The notes: generated by a model not told the origin, from the sequence alone. A DNA stretch of 64,000 bases from Rhynchopus sp. YZ270_cl-10 (GCA_964035575.1 OZ037873.1:806001-870000), one strand, 5' to 3'; numbered from the stretch's first letter, positions 29,337-39,793 are shown. Numbers and translations are program-made.

Positions 29337-31319
29337 ATGTCTCGCTTAGACAGCGAGAACGTTGCTACCACCGATGCACCTCCCGTTGGGGGGGTTCACG
29401 GAAGCAAAGGCTTTTGGATTGGCGGTGTCTGGCGCGACATGGAGGAATGCGACGAGGCGTTGGCTGCGTGCAGGAAGACCGCGAAGACGTTGAAGGGGGC
29501 GTGCCCTCGCTCGCAGACCCGCCACAGCGCGGTCGGCGCTGACGGGGTGTACGACGTTGTGATCATCGGCGCCGGCTGCGTCGGGGCCTCTGTTGCAAGG
29601 GAACTCTCCAAGACAACAGCCTCGGTACTCATGATCGACAGTGCCGACGATGTCTCCCAGGGCGCCACGAAGGGAAACAGTGGCATCGTGCATGCAGGAT
29701 ATGACGACAAACCTGGCTCCATCCGCGCAGCGCACTGCTGGAAAGGCAACCAAATGTTTCCTCGTCTGGACCGCGAGCTTCGCTTTGGATATGACAAAAA
29801 CGGGTCTCTCGTTGTTGCGAAAGGGGCTGAGGAGGAGAAGGTGCTGCAAGAACTGATGTCTCGCGGGGAGACCAATGGTGTACGCAACCTCCGCATCATC
29901 GACAGAGAGGAACTCTTCAAGATGGAGCCAGGACTGCACCCCGACGTCACCGCAGCGTTGTACTCCCCCGATGCAGGGTCCGTCGTGCCATATGAATTTG
30001 CCATAGCTTTGGCAGAAAATGCTGCAGACAACGGAGTAGAAATCCGCCTCCGACGCGAACTCACTTCAATCAAAAAGGAAAAAGAGCACCTCTCCCTCAG
30101 CCTCTCGCATTGGGAGCCAAAGACGTACACTTTAGTGCATAAATGGAGATGGGGGGTTCACGTGGTGCTGATGTTGCTTTCCCTTGCGTTCGCTGTGGGA
30201 GGGGTGGAGCCGGTGTGGGTGGGGTATTGCTTTGTGGCGCTGTCGTTGCTGTTGGAAGTGTTCGTTCGACGCACCCCAGCGACTCATTTGGGGACCACTC
30301 CTGGGCGGAATGTAGCCGATTGGATGAGCGCCATCGCCTTGGGGGGGAGCGGATCTGCCACTGCAGTCCACGGCGAAATTGTTGCAAAGGAAACCGTTAA
30401 AGCACGCTACATCGTAAACTGCGCTGGATCCGGCGCAGGCGACGTTGCCCGCATGCTGAACGACACTTCCTTCACTATCACCCCACGCCTCGGGGAATAC
30501 CTCCTCCAACACAAATCCGAAGGAGAAAAGGTTCGATGCACCATTTTCCCTGCACCACATCCGATCAAAGGAAAGGGAGTGTTGGTGCAGGCTACGCTCT
30601 GGGGAAATTTAATTCTTGGACCAACTGCGAGAGACATCTCTGATAAGGAAACTGCAAGGGAGAGCACAGAGGATATCAACAAATACATTATGACGAAGTG
30701 CAAAGAGTTGGTCCCTTCATTGGATGCGTCAAAGACGATTCATGCATTTTGCGGGGCACGTGCAAAGTCTGACAGAAAGGATTGGATCATCGAGGTGTCT
30801 GCAGAGGAACGCCGCATGATCCATGCGGCAGGTATCGACTCTCCTGGTCTCGCAGGGTCTCCCTCCATCGCGTTGAAGGTCATCGAGCTCCTGACCGAGC
30901 AAGGTTTGACGCTTCTCCCCAACGAATCCTTCATTCCAAACCGTGCCCCAATCGTTCGCCCAAAAGAAGGGTGGAAAGGGTTAAAAGCATCGAAGAGAGG
31001 AACCCCAGAACACCCTGACCCATCACAAAATGTAATATGCAAATGTGAGTTGGTCACAAAGGCGGAGGTTTTGGACGCATTGTCCAGATCGCTCCCGATT
31101 GACAGTACCCAAGCAATCCGGAAACGTACCAGAGCAGGGATGGGACACTGCCAAGGGGACCCTTGTAACTATGATTGTGAAGCGAGGGTGGCGGAGGTGA
31201 TAGCGCAAAAGACGGGGCTTGCGCAGGTGGCGGTAGGGAGGAGGCCATGGCCAGCCACATCAACCCTTCCTCAAAGATGGATGACTGAATCGCAAAAGCT
31301 TGCCTTAAAAGATTTGTGA
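29337..31319 (+). CDS. FAD-dependent glycerol-3-phosphate dehydrogenase-like enzyme with BFD [2Fe-2S] tail and inserted membrane hairpin
   Basis: About 660 residues. FAD is bound by the Rossmann motif VVIIGAGCVGASVAREL (near 72-88) and the ATKGNSGIVHAGYD stretch typical of GlpA/L-2-hydroxyglutarate-type oxidases. The C-terminus (about 565-625) has CKC and GMGHCQGDPC, the cysteine pattern of the BFD-like [2Fe-2S] domain found in bacterial GlpA and protist homologues. The enzyme probably oxidises glycerol-3-phosphate and passes electrons to the FeS centre. Residues about 265-318 are an insert with two hydrophobic helices (VVLMLLSLAFAVGG and YCFVALSLLLEVF) in the middle of the FAD domain, with the dehydrogenase resuming at ATAVHGEIV. 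The frame stays open through it. An earlier in-frame ATG at 29229 would add 36 residues; I prefer 29337 because of the pyrimidine-AG (29317) just upstream. Confidence 0.75.
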   Translation: MSRLDSENVATTDAPPVGGVHGSKGFWIGGVWRDMEECDEALAACRKTAKTLKGACPRSQTRHSAVGADGVYDVVIIGAGCVGASVARELSKTTASVLMIDSADDVSQGATKGNSGIVHAGYDDKPGSIRAAHCWKGNQMFPRLDRELRFGYDKNGSLVVAKGAEEEKVLQELMSRGETNGVRNLRIIDREELFKMEPGLHPDVTAALYSPDAGSVVPYEFAIALAENAADNGVEIRLRRELTSIKKEKEHLSLSLSHWEPKTYTLVHKWRWGVHVVLMLLSLAFAVGGVEPVWVGYCFVALSLLLEVFVRRTPATHLGTTPGRNVADWMSAIALGGSGSATAVHGEIVAKETVKARYIVNCAGSGAGDVARMLNDTSFTITPRLGEYLLQHKSEGEKVRCTIFPAPHPIKGKGVLVQATLWGNLILGPTARDISDKETARESTEDINKYIMTKCKELVPSLDASKTIHAFCGARAKSDRKDWIIEVSAEERRMIHAAGIDSPGLAGSPSIALKVIELLTEQGLTLLPNESFIPNRAPIVRPKEGWKGLKASKRGTPEHPDPSQNVICKCELVTKAEVLDALSRSLPIDSTQAIRKRTRAGMGHCQGDPCNYDCEARVAEVIAQKTGLAQVAVGRRPWPATSTLPQRWMTESQKLALKDL

Positions 31320-31417
31320 CGGGGAAAACAACGCATTAAAAAAAACTAAAAAATGGTAAGAGTTTTTCTAATCATTCTTAGGGATTAGGGTGTGTATGAA
31401 TTTGTATCTTTTTTTTG

Positions 31418-31446
31418 GGTGACTCGGCACGGTGAGGCTTAGGTTT
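31418..31446 (+). repeat. Hairpin repeat A, copy 5 (degenerate)
   Basis: GGTGACTCGGCACGGTGAGGCTTAGG matches repeat A with a changed loop. A repeat B copy follows. Confidence 0.45.
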
Positions 31447-31487
31447 TACAATGATGTCATTTTTGATCAAAAATAAAACGTAGCTCT

Positions 31488-31608
31488 TCGTTGTGGTGTA
31501 GGAAGAGGTGGAGAGAATTAACGATGTATTGGCACCCACTCCGGTGCACCCGGTTATTGCACCAAAGGTACACTGTTGACGAGAGGCGCTTTGTATTTCA
31601 AGTCAAAT
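31488..31608 (+). repeat. GTACC repeat B, copy 5
   Basis: Ends with GCACCAAAGGTACACTGTTG, ACGAGAGGCGC and TTCAAGTCAAA. Confidence 0.65.
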
Positions 31609-31788
31609 CTGTTTTTGAAAAAGAAACTAAAGTCAAAATTTTTTTTGGGGTAAGGGAAAAGGGGAGGGCATCGTTCTTACTGTTTTCTTTTAAGTAGATG
31701 TGTATGGATGCTCATATTCATCTTGCAACTTTTCTCGGTTTTTTTTTTTAGGTTCATCTTTCAAATCGTTTGCTTCTTTTCTTATTGT

Positions 31789-31863
31789 GGGGGGTTCGAT
31801 AGCCAACGGAGTGTCAGTGCCTGCGTCCCCGAGGCGTTTGTACTATCAACTTCACTTTCTTAT
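31789..31863 (+). repeat. Repeat C, copy 3
   Basis: GGTTCGATAGCC, GGAGTGTCAGTGCCTGCGTCC and ACTATCAACTTCACTTT match 39904-39972. Confidence 0.65.
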
Positions 31864-32119
31864 CGATGTGTGTCATGAGTGTCACATCCATCTTTTCAAA
31901 AAAAAAAAACAAAAAAAGTGTTTTATGTCCTGAGGGGAAGGATGCCGAGTCGCTGATAGAGGTCTGACCGGTGATATCATGGGCAGTTCCTAGTATCAGA
32001 AACGACTGTGTGTTTTTTTTTTTTTCTTTTTTTCTTTTTATGTCCCTTCCCCACCTCCACCTCCACAAACGAAAGTGCAACCCTCTGTTCGTGTTTGTGA
32101 AGTATAGTGCATTGCATCC

Positions 32120-32157
32120 TTTGGGTGCCTACACTAATACAAAGTTTTCAAAAATAA
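32120..32157 (+). repeat. Repeat E, copy 2
   Basis: GGGTGCCTACACTAATACAA then AGTTTTCAAAA. Confidence 0.6.
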
Positions 32158-32288
32158 TGAAACAGCAGGCAAACAAACAACAGTGGAGCGTATCTAAAAA
32201 AAAACAACAAAAAAAAAACGTAGTTTTGGAGGTGACGTTTGGTAAAAGCCGCCATCCCTCCCAAACGTGTGTATCCCTCCTATAGCGG

Positions 32289-32338
32289 AGCTCATCCTCG
32301 GGGTGTCTACACTAATACAAAGTTTTCAAAAACAAAAA
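32289..32338 (+). repeat. Repeat E, copy 3
   Basis: GAGCTCATCCTCGGGGTG then TCTACACTAATACAAAG; closely matches copies 1 and 2. Confidence 0.6.
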
Positions 32339-32929
32339 AAACAAAAACAAAAATGCTTCTTTTCAGGTGAGTAGCACCCTCTCCTCCACTTCTATATTCC
32401 CCCCTGACCCCTCTTCAAGTGTGCCCGTGTTCAATTTCCCTCGTGTGAAAAATGCCCAATGGAAAATAAAAAAAAAACTGCGAAAAAAACACCTTTTTTT
32501 GCATTGCAAAATGTGGTTGCAAACCAGGCAAAAACAAAATATATCTTCGTTGTGGTTGATACCATATGTGACACATCTATGATATAAGATCTTCGTTGTA
32601 AAAAAAAAAATCACGCATTATTTTTCTTTCTTCTTTTTTGAAAAGGCAAGCTAAGCCCAACCCGAGAAAACAAAGGGCTTAGCCCCAGCTTTACCAACCA
32701 CTTCTCTCTCTCTTTTTTTTTATATCGGTATGTGTGCAACACAAAGCACATTTCATCTGACAACATTTTTTTTTTTTTTAAACTTCTCTCTATCTCTCTT
32801 CGATCTCTCGCTCTCTTTGAAACCCTGCAGATTTCCCCCTCCCCCCTCGCCCCCCCCCGACCCCCCCGACCCCCCTATTCAAAAAATATAGCACCTTCTT
32901 CAAAACCCTTTAAAAATATACTTCCTCAT

Positions 32930-32986
32930 TTCCACCTCTCTCTCTCTCTCTCTCTCTCCTAATCCCTTCTCCTCTCCCCTCTCCAG
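32930..32986 (+). promoter_or_regulatory. Long pyrimidine tract ending CCAG before the OTU-channel gene
   Basis: An uninterrupted C/T tract of about 55 nt including (CT)n ends in CTCCAG, then an A-run, then ATG 11 nt later. This is the clearest acceptor-like site in the window not belonging to an evident cis intron. Confidence 0.45.
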
Positions 32987-32996
32987 AAAAAAAAAA

Positions 32997-35900
32997 ATGT
33001 CAAAAGAAAATGATTCTTTTCCCCCATTGGCTTGCAAACGGTGTGGCGGGCCGGTGTTTTCCGAGGGGGATTCCCATGCACTTGAGGCGACACCGGCTAC
33101 ACCTCTCTGCAGGGTCTGCATGGAGAGCTCACAGCTCTCCGCCACACCGCACACACCCACTCACCGGAGCGAAGCGACGCTGCGAAGCATGCTGCGCGAC
33201 ACCGGATGGAACCTTGTTGAGGTACGACGAAACGGGAACAGCCAATTCTGCAGTGTAGGCATGCAGCTCTACGGTGCCTCTGGGGCAGACCGCCACCTTG
33301 AGGTACGTGACACCGTCGTCACCCACATCAAGCAAAACCGCTCCCTCTATGCTGAGTACATCAGCGGCTGCACCTACGAAAACTACTGCAAGCTTATGGC
33401 CCAAGAATTCACTTATGGAGACGACCTCACGGTCCAAGCCACCGCAGACTTCTTTCGCGTCAACATCGAAGTCATCACCATCATCGACCAACCAGGAGAC
33501 ATTCAATACAAATTCGAACTCCACACAACGTCGCCTCGAAAATCAAAAGCAAAGAAAACGCTTCATATTGCGGTGCACGGTAAATTCTATAAGTCAGTGG
33601 AACCAACGGGAGAGAAAACCGAAAAGAGTGCGAGCTCTCCGAAAGCGAAGAGCAAAAATACTGAAAAATGCAATTTGGAGATTGCGAGACTATCGGCGTC
33701 GGTGGAGGCGTTGAACGAAGGGGTAGCGGGGCAAGGAGGGCAGGTGGCGGAGCTGCGTGAAGCATTAAAAACACAAAGAGAAGCAGCTAGGAAGCTAGCA
33801 GAGATTGCCGAAACCCAAGGCAGGGTAATGGCGAGGATGGAGAGCTCCGCAGAAGCACAGCAAAACACTGCAGAGAGGCTCGCCGTCGCCGCTGCCAGGC
33901 AGAACACCGCCACAGATTTGCTTTCCGCAGCTCTCTCCGGACCGAAAGGAGGATCCACAGAAACAAAGAGAAATCCACCAATACCCAGCCCAAACCCAAA
34001 CCCAAACCCCGTTGCAGAAGCCGCATCCCCTTCTGACCCAATAGTCTTCCTAAAAGAAGAGCTGTCCGCTTTATTAACACGGCTAACCTCTCTTTCGTTG
34101 AAAGTGAACAAAAAAAAGGCGATTTTGGATGTTCTTTCTCGAGAAGGATCAGGAAAATTAGTGTTTTACGCTTTGGCGTCTTATGACAGCGCTTTAGAAG
34201 GATTATTTGAGGAGATGAACGAAATGGATTTTAGTGAATGCGGGCGCTCCGGGGAGTTGTTTTTGCCTCTTTGTGAGGCTTATGTAGGGGTGACGGCGTT
34301 TCAGACGTTTTCGATTGATGGGGTGTCGTTTGGAGCAGGGGGGCAGCATTTACGTGAAGTACTGCGCTTTCCACTCCACGCTTTGATCCTTCTATGCAAA
34401 TCCGAGGTTTCGCTACAGCGTATCAGCGCACACCGCCTTGCCGAAAAGGTTGTCACCTTCATGAACAGTTCTTGCTCTCAGGTTGCAATAAAACGCTCTC
34501 ATGGTGAACACGATGTATGCCTTGTCAACGAAGAATTCGAAAAGGTGTGTAAAGTGGCGACCACAGCCCCAAAAGGGGACGCTGTATTTTCCGCCTTCAC
34601 GCTCTTCCGCTCTGAAGTTCAAAGCATTCCTGAAACCCCAGTCGAAATGAACCGTCCTTCCAGTAGTACTTCTTCTTTTCAGGGTATCCAAGGCTGTTAT
34701 GGATCTGCAGCGGAGGTGACGGTCTGTGTACGCTGTGGTATTGAAGGGAGGTTTGTCAAAAAGGGGAGCGAAGAAGAAACCCCATATCACTTCTGTCGTA
34801 CCGGGGAGGTCCATTCTGAGGCAGATTTTCGGAGTGTTTTTGATTGCGTGCCGTTGAGGTTTGCGGCGCAAAATGGATTGGAGCATATCGTGAACGGAAT
34901 ATTAGGTGAACCTGGCTGTAACGGTCTTATTCCGATTGAAGTGTTTTCGTGGGTTGCGTCGGATGAAGCTGTACGAAAAGAGAATGTCTCCACCGGGTCT
35001 GCAGAGTCTTCTTCGTTCTCTAGTCATATCTTTTCGCAGTATAACCTCTCCACCAAAGCCACTGCAACGCACATCGACATTTGGCAGGCCATCCCGGACC
35101 CACGAAGGGAAGTGCTTCGCAGAGAAGAACCTCTTCTTTATTTCATGCTCCGCTCCCTCCCCCTGCGGAATCGGCAGCTGAGACGGCGGAGTTTACGGCA
35201 AAAAAGGCCGACCGAGCTGAATACCTCAATTTCCGTTTGGCCTGCCGGAACTCTCTCTTCTTTTGAAAAGGAAGAAGACACAATGTCCACTATCGCTATC
35301 ATAAGGCTCTTATTACAATCCTGTTTAACCTTTGCGACAAGAGCAAAAGTACGTCTATTTTATGATCGCTGTGGGTTTTTTTGGAAGAAATCTGCAGGGG
35401 GTTTGTCTTTGCTTTTGCAGCATGCGCCAAATCTGGTTTATTTGGTGTTCACAGAGGAAGCGCCGTATATGCATAATACAGGGTTATCGTGGGATGAATT
35501 GAACAATTTTTCGCATGGTTGTGACGACGATGGGAGCACCACAGCTGTTCTCCTCCAGCATCGCCACCTTTGGAAGTACTCTCGCGTGGGTCTTGAAGTA
35601 TTGGTCCATGACAGTGGGTTGACTCTGTTGCATTGGTTGTGTTTGATCGGGGATCTAGCTAGCCTACAGGACTTCGTCCGATCTCTTTCTCTGGAAAACG
35701 ATGGAGTTCATCAAAGCTTCAATTGGACCGGCCGGTTAATTGAAAACCTTTCGTCGCGAACAAAGCAGCTTGCGTACACCCCACTACATTACGCTGCGTA
35801 TTCGGATTCTGGAGAATGCATAAGATATTTGCTGCGTATTTTGAAGATGAGCCATGAAGGGTTGAGTGAAGTGCATTTTATTACAAACGCGGCGTCATTC

Positions 35901-38618
35901 CGGAATGCAGCAGAGAGCATGCACGATCACGATTTGCTCGATGGAGATGAAAATATTGAGACAGTCAGCTCTTTGCGGAAGGTAGATATCGATCGCATCG
36001 TGTCCGGATCTGCTCCCCTTGCTGTCACCGACCGTGTCGCTACATTGGTCACCGAAGGAGCAGTTGAACCATACGGAATCACACCACTCCACGTGGCCGT
36101 AATGTTTTCGCTGTCAAGCTCCACAGAGGTTTTGTTAGAGTTTGGCGCCGATCCTGAAAAGAAAACCATTCTTGAGGCATTAGATGCGCACGACGTAGCT
36201 GTCGCAGTCTCGGGTTCATTGGACATCCAATATGCGATGAAACGGTTGAAAAATGGGATGACAACCGGGGAAACAGCGTTGCACGATGCAAAAAAGAAGC
36301 GTGCCAGGGAGGTGATCAACAAAATGCATCAAACCCCGCAGGTTCAAGCGAAGTTATCGCAGTTTGCGAGTCGGTATGCCTGTTTGTTGGCAGTGCCGCA
36401 GCTGTTGTTTTGTCTTCTTTTGGTAGTGTTGTTGGTTTGGGTGACTCCAGCGCAAAGCTTTCTTACATCGAATGCGCTGAACCAGGGCATTTTTGGAGAG
36501 CAGTTCATCAAAAAGAATGTGAGCCTCGCGAACTTCGACCAAATCAGCAGTGTGGAGGACGTCGTGCAGTGGCTGGACATCCCGCTGTACAGCAAGCTCT
36601 TCCCTGAGAGGAGCGATCTTTTTTTGGAGTATTGGACGCTAGTAGGCTCCGCGTTGGCAGTGCAGATCCGCGGTGAATCGGTGGAATGCTCGCCACCCCA
36701 CTGGTGGTATGAAACCCCAGAAGGACACAAAAAACTATCAGATTTCTGCTATTCTGACGGACCCGAAGAAACATTTTCGCTCCGAAACCACCTTTCCCGA
36801 AACACCGGACGATACTGGCAGCTTTCTCCTACGGAATTACCCGAAGAAAATGCGAGATTAGTACCTAATGACCGATCCACTGCACGAACCGCACTGACCG
36901 AGGTAGCGCAGAGTATCGACCGGAACACACGTGGTCTTATTATATGGCTCATTGGGTACAACCCTTCTCTGGATGAATACGTGGTGTCGACCATTCTCTT
37001 TGAGTTTCCTTTGCAGGGCTCGGTATATTCCTATTGGGAGGCGGTTCAGCTGCCGGGCTCCGCGGTGACCGGGAGTTCGTGGAAAACGTGCTATCATATT
37101 TTGATTTTGATGCTGTTAGTTCCGGGGGTGTTCTTAATGGGTGTGAAGGAGGCCATAGATATCTGGAATGCGGTCAAAGCGAAGAGCCTTCAGCAGGCCG
37201 CTGTGATATCGGGAGGAGGCGCGCAGAAGAGGAAGGGGAACATTGTGAATCCGTTGACGCGGTGCGACAATAAGGTGGATCGGCAGTTTTTGATACACGA
37301 AGGGGAAGGCGGTGCACCAGATGACCTACCAGACATTACAGTAACGACCCGCCTCCGCATCTCCTCTGGCAACTTTGAAAAGGACAGCGACCAAAACGTC
37401 TCCTTCAATTCGCAGCATGCAAACGGAAACAGCACCACCGACATCCCCGCTGGACGCACCCTACAGGAACCTCTCTTAAACGAAGATGCAAGCCAAGTAA
37501 GCGATGTCGATAGGGACCCACCTGAAAAGCCGCCCAAAAAGAAGACCATCTTCAACGACGCGCAAACCCGCGCCGATATCCGCCAGAAGATTCGAATCTT
37601 CATCCGTGCTCTCGGGTCCTATTTTACCTCCGACTGGAATTTGCTGGATTTTTTAAATTTTGTGGTAGGTGTGATTGCTATTGCCATGATCATAATCTAT
37701 ATGATCGAACAAGGAAAGGTCCACTCTGACCTGGTGACCCACCCGGAGACGAGCAACAGCGGGGAGAAGATCGACTATTTCCACATGCCGTTGGTTGCCT
37801 TTAAGGAATGGGTTCTGATGCACAACATTGTCTTCGTCGTTTTCTTTATTATCAGCAGTTTTAAGGTCCTCAAAATTGTGAAGCACATCCCCACTGTCGG
37901 CCCTGTCATCAGCGCTACCATGAAGACAATGGGGTCGTCCACAGTGTTTACCTTTATCGGGCTGTGGCTTTGTGTTGCTTTGGTATTTATGTTTGCTTTG
38001 CATATTATCTTTGCGGGGTCAATGATGGAGCTGAGGGACATCTTTACAAGCACCGTGACAGTCATTCGGCACACCGTCTCAGATTTTAGCGTAATGGAGG
38101 GATATCACAAGGACTTCACGTTGTTAGGCCCCTCTGTGTGGGTGGTCTTTACGTATATCTGCAATGTCTTGTTTTTGAACCTTTTTATTGCGGTGATTAG
38201 CAATGAATATACGAAGCAGATTCAAAATGCGACTGAAATGTGGGAGTGGCTGGTCCTAGAAAGGTACACCTCAACGTTCTTGGAGCTGTGTGTTCCGGGG
38301 CTGTGGGGGTATTTTAGGATAATGCATAAGCTGTCGGGGGTAAAACCGTTTGCGTACGTAGCGCGTGGGGTGCGGTTGGGGATTTCCAAGGTGACCTGCT
38401 GCCACACCTTCCTCCGATTTGCGCGCGCCCCCTGGCTGCGTCACATCGACATCCTTCAGCTTCTCCAAGATAAAGCAGAGCTCAACAACGCGCTCGACGC
38501 CGGCCAAGACGTCAATACCTACCACACAACAAAACACCTCGCTGATTGGGTCTGGATGCCGGCCGAGCACATTGATACCACCAATCTCCGTCTTCTAGGT
38601 GTACCACGAAAGGTGTGA
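32997..38618 (+). CDS. Pseudo-OTU / ankyrin / polycystin-type channel fusion
   Basis: One exon, 1,873 residues. Two CxxC pairs (13-16, 38-41) suggest a small zinc knuckle. Residues about 65-205 form an OTU-type deubiquitinase fold: the catalytic loop reads RNGNSQFCSVGMQLYG where active OTUs have DGNC.F, so the nucleophile is Ser82, and the HY of the catalytic histidine motif is FY (197-198), although YGDDLTVQATADFF is well kept. It is predicted to be inactive, perhaps a ubiquitin reader. A coiled coil follows (about 225-300), then divergent sequence, then ankyrin-like repeats (about 875-1055; TPLHYAAY, TPLHVAVM). The channel part has a first helix near 1124-1145, a large lumenal domain, helices near 1363, 1548, 1603 and 1640 and a last helix near 1710-1730 (NVLFLNLFIAVISNEY, as in polycystin S6). 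It is a membrane cation channel of the TRPP type. I know no standard family with this N-terminus. Confidence 0.75.
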   Translation: MSKENDSFPPLACKRCGGPVFSEGDSHALEATPATPLCRVCMESSQLSATPHTPTHRSEATLRSMLRDTGWNLVEVRRNGNSQFCSVGMQLYGASGADRHLEVRDTVVTHIKQNRSLYAEYISGCTYENYCKLMAQEFTYGDDLTVQATADFFRVNIEVITIIDQPGDIQYKFELHTTSPRKSKAKKTLHIAVHGKFYKSVEPTGEKTEKSASSPKAKSKNTEKCNLEIARLSASVEALNEGVAGQGGQVAELREALKTQREAARKLAEIAETQGRVMARMESSAEAQQNTAERLAVAAARQNTATDLLSAALSGPKGGSTETKRNPPIPSPNPNPNPVAEAASPSDPIVFLKEELSALLTRLTSLSLKVNKKKAILDVLSREGSGKLVFYALASYDSALEGLFEEMNEMDFSECGRSGELFLPLCEAYVGVTAFQTFSIDGVSFGAGGQHLREVLRFPLHALILLCKSEVSLQRISAHRLAEKVVTFMNSSCSQVAIKRSHGEHDVCLVNEEFEKVCKVATTAPKGDAVFSAFTLFRSEVQSIPETPVEMNRPSSSTSSFQGIQGCYGSAAEVTVCVRCGIEGRFVKKGSEEETPYHFCRTGEVHSEADFRSVFDCVPLRFAAQNGLEHIVNGILGEPGCNGLIPIEVFSWVASDEAVRKENVSTGSAESSSFSSHIFSQYNLSTKATATHIDIWQAIPDPRREVLRREEPLLYFMLRSLPLRNRQLRRRSLRQKRPTELNTSISVWPAGTLSSFEKEEDTMSTIAIIRLLLQSCLTFATRAKVRLFYDRCGFFWKKSAGGLSLLLQHAPNLVYLVFTEEAPYMHNTGLSWDELNNFSHGCDDDGSTTAVLLQHRHLWKYSRVGLEVLVHDSGLTLLHWLCLIGDLASLQDFVRSLSLENDGVHQSFNWTGRLIENLSSRTKQLAYTPLHYAAYSDSGECIRYLLRILKMSHEGLSEVHFITNAASFRNAAESMHDHDLLDGDENIETVSSLRKVDIDRIVSGSAPLAVTDRVATLVTEGAVEPYGITPLHVAVMFSLSSSTEVLLEFGADPEKKTILEALDAHDVAVAVSGSLDIQYAMKRLKNGMTTGETALHDAKKKRAREVINKMHQTPQVQAKLSQFASRYACLLAVPQLLFCLLLVVLLVWVTPAQSFLTSNALNQGIFGEQFIKKNVSLANFDQISSVEDVVQWLDIPLYSKLFPERSDLFLEYWTLVGSALAVQIRGESVECSPPHWWYETPEGHKKLSDFCYSDGPEETFSLRNHLSRNTGRYWQLSPTELPEENARLVPNDRSTARTALTEVAQSIDRNTRGLIIWLIGYNPSLDEYVVSTILFEFPLQGSVYSYWEAVQLPGSAVTGSSWKTCYHILILMLLVPGVFLMGVKEAIDIWNAVKAKSLQQAAVISGGGAQKRKGNIVNPLTRCDNKVDRQFLIHEGEGGAPDDLPDITVTTRLRISSGNFEKDSDQNVSFNSQHANGNSTTDIPAGRTLQEPLLNEDASQVSDVDRDPPEKPPKKKTIFNDAQTRADIRQKIRIFIRALGSYFTSDWNLLDFLNFVVGVIAIAMIIIYMIEQGKVHSDLVTHPETSNSGEKIDYFHMPLVAFKEWVLMHNIVFVVFFIISSFKVLKIVKHIPTVGPVISATMKTMGSSTVFTFIGLWLCVALVFMFALHIIFAGSMMELRDIFTSTVTVIRHTVSDFSVMEGYHKDFTLLGPSVWVVFTYICNVLFLNLFIAVISNEYTKQIQNATEMWEWLVLERYTSTFLELCVPGLWGYFRIMHKLSGVKPFAYVARGVRLGISKVTCCHTFLRFARAPWLRHIDILQLLQDKAELNNALDAGQDVNTYHTTKHLADWVWMPAEHIDTTNLRLLGVPRKV

Positions 38619-38783
38619 ACTTAGGATCATCGCAGTAACCCCCCTCAAAAAACCCTTTGGGTTCTCTTAGGTTTTGAAGTAGTGTTCCCTTTTTTGTACA
38701 ACTTTTGACGTTTAGAGGGTTGGGGGGAGGGGAGGTTGGGATGGGGGGTGAGTTTGTGTTCTCAAAGTTAGATTTTATGTTTC

Positions 38784-38819
38784 AAGGTGACCTCAGGCAA
38801 CGAGAGGATTTGGGTTATC
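38784..38819 (+). repeat. Hairpin repeat A, copy 6 (degenerate)
   Basis: AAGGTGACCTCAGGCAACGA then GAGGATTTGGGTTATC matches repeat A with poor pairing. Confidence 0.45.
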
Positions 38820-38860
38820 TTCATATTTTTATAAAAAAGGGGGGTAAGTTTGTTCTGGTA

Positions 38861-38966
38861 CAGTCCCGACCGATGTTACGGACGGTCGAAATTATGGCCG
38901 AACCCAAAATCTGGCCATAATTTCGATGACAGTAATAGTAACCGGCCGTAATGTCGGTCGGGACTG
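38861..38966. mobile_element. Tc1/mariner-type MITE
   Basis: 106 bp with ends CAGTCCCGACCGA and its inverse, flanked by TA on both sides. The CAGT start and TA duplication are typical of Tc1-like MITEs. The centre pairs TCGAAATTATGGCC with GGCCATAATTTCGA. Confidence 0.8.
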
Positions 38967-39717
38967 TATCCTTGGATGACCGTCCTTCCTTTGCAGTGTT
39001 CCTTTCCTGATGGGGAAAGTGGGGGGATATTCGCACACTTCTCTTTTCTCTTCACTTTCTTGGCAAATGCTACCTTTCCTCTGTGGCCTTTGAAAACTCG
39101 TGCGCGTTGGAAGTCTTCAGGTTCCAAAGAAAAAAAAAAAATGATTGAAGAGAAAAAAAGAAATCTATGTGCATCTGAAAAAGGACCAGCTCATCTTCAG
39201 AATTTATTTTCTGATTTTTTTTTTTTGTTCTTTTTTGCAACACACAGATGTTGGTACCCTCTGGGGTTTGTACCCCCCCTTTTTTTTTATTTGATTTAGT
39301 TCTGACGAATTCGTGCGCGACACAAGCAGCAACGTCCGTCATCTTTTTCCCCCCTCCGCAAGCAGACACCTCGTGTTATCTCTCGCGGATTAGCGACCCA
39401 GCATGCATTCTCTTTCTTTTCTCTTTCTTGCGGGTTGCATTGCTGTACTTTCCCTCAAATGAAAGAAAGTGAGTATCCGAGTTCAAAAAAAAAAGGTGTC
39501 ACCCACCGATGGGCAGTTTTTGTCGAAAGGACAACAAAAAGTTTTCAAAAAAGAAAAAAGGAGAAGAAAAAATACCCTATTAGCGTGGGTTCTTAGGCGA
39601 TTTTTGACACCACAAAAGAGGTGATTGTCGAAGCTACAAACAATCAGATACAACTCTCTCTCTCTCTCTTTTTCTGTCTCTGCACCATCAGCCATACACA
39701 GCCAGACACAAAAAACA

Positions 39718-39793
39718 AAAGTGGAGATTGCACAAACTGTGGCAACACAACCCGAGACAACTACACTACTCCCAACAATTTATCAAACAAAAT
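39718..39793 (+). repeat. Repeat F, copy 2
   Basis: Matches 10257-10331 at about 90% identity with small indels. Confidence 0.7.

Larger units (their letters stand above)
31320..32996. other. Intergenic stretch with repeats A, B, C and E
   Basis: Holds A (31418), B (31488), C (31789), two E copies (32120, 32289) and a (CT)n tract before the next gene. No gene is seen. Confidence 0.6.

Noticed and set aside
31789-31863. Repeat C as a tRNA-derived SINE, because of GGTTCGATAGCC resembling a B box
   Set aside because: No A box at the right distance and the B-box match is imperfect in the other copies.
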